Source of the DNA: Alistipes sp. | GTDB taxonomy: Bacteria > Bacteroidota > Bacteroidia > Bacteroidales > Rikenellaceae | Reading direction: 5' to 3' | NCBI GenBank assembly: GCA_009774895.1 | Contig: VSOO01000088.1 | Coordinates: 1 to 6,470, forward strand | DNA: 6,470 nt | Part shown: in pieces, positions 6,331 through 6,470 of the stretch | Position numbering within the stretch: the stretch's first letter is position 1 | Layout: each line of letters starts with the position of its first letter | Position numbers and translations under genes: made by a program | The notes under the pieces: model-generated | What the model saw: only the letters and a program-made list of their open reading frames with translations | Told to the model about the DNA's origin: nothing | Databases searched by the model: none

Positions 6331-6453
6331 ATGAAAAAGTGTATTTTCGCGGCCCTCGCCGCCGTATGCATGACGATCGGAACCAGTGCCTCGGCACAGC
6401 AGCAGACCGCACAGCCGCAACACACCCACCCCCCCCACCAACCCCAAGCGTGA
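6331..6453 (+). CDS. Start of a small exported protein, reading frame possibly broken at a C8 tract
   Basis: As written the frame encodes 40 aa. Residues 1-22 are a clear Sec signal peptide: MKK, a hydrophobic core, and an ASA-Gln cleavage site after Ala22. The mature part is Gln/Pro/His-rich. An own promoter box and an AT-rich leader (6301-6330) support real expression. The coding sequence meets a run of eight C (6429-6436) and stops at 6451-6453. Deleting or adding one C would keep the frame open to the window end, so the short length may come from a homopolymer error, from slippage, or be real. I do not recognise the family, and too little of the mature protein is present to infer a function beyond export to the periplasm or envelope. 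Confidence 0.5.
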   Translation: MKKCIFAALAAVCMTIGTSASAQQQTAQPQHTHPPHQPQA

Positions 6454-6470
6454 GTGGTCAAACTCCGCGG

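Noticed and set aside
1..6470. CRISPR array, tRNA, rRNA, insertion sequence or phage attachment site
   Set aside because: No regularly spaced repeats, tRNA-like cloverleaf sequence, rRNA motifs, transposase-like protein or terminal inverted repeats with target duplication were seen on either strand.

Overview
The window looks like chromosomal DNA from a high-GC member of the Bacteroidota, most likely a gut Rikenellaceae such as Alistipes. The evidence is the TAnnTTTG-type promoter boxes in otherwise GC-rich DNA, the lack of strong Shine-Dalgarno sites, AT-rich leaders before start codons, a secreted GH20 hexosaminidase, and a LytS/LytR-type two-component pair. The genus is an inference from style, not from a marker gene.

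Layout. Positions 1-292 hold no recognisable gene; a terminator-like hairpin for the leftward gene lies near the left end. A secreted beta-N-acetylhexosaminidase (GH20) runs leftward, 2473 to 293. An AT-rich divergent control region (about 2474-2642) has two identical outward-facing TAACTTTG boxes forming a perfect inverted repeat. Rightward from it run mazG (2643-3425), a gamma-class carbonic anhydrase-like hexapeptide protein (3576-4109), a membrane sensor histidine kinase (4116-5429) and a LytTR response regulator (5426-6202). The last three are packed with a 6-nt gap and a 4-nt overlap, so they form one transcription unit; mazG may be its first gene. A separate promoter (about 6252) precedes the start of a small exported protein (6331 onward), which hits a C8 tract and a stop 18 nt before the window end.

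How the genes work together. The hexosaminidase would release terminal GlcNAc/GalNAc from host or microbial glycans in the periplasm or at the cell surface. MazG and the gamma-CA protein are house-keeping type functions (nucleotide pool cleaning; possible CO2/bicarbonate or other metal chemistry). The kinase and regulator form a complete signalling pair with intact phospho-acceptor and phospho-donor residues.

The most unusual feature is in the kinase. Its predicted extracytoplasmic region between the first and second membrane segments closely resembles the RNA-binding cold-shock/OB domain of transcription terminator Rho, an unexpected domain for the outside-facing sensor of a LytS-type kinase.
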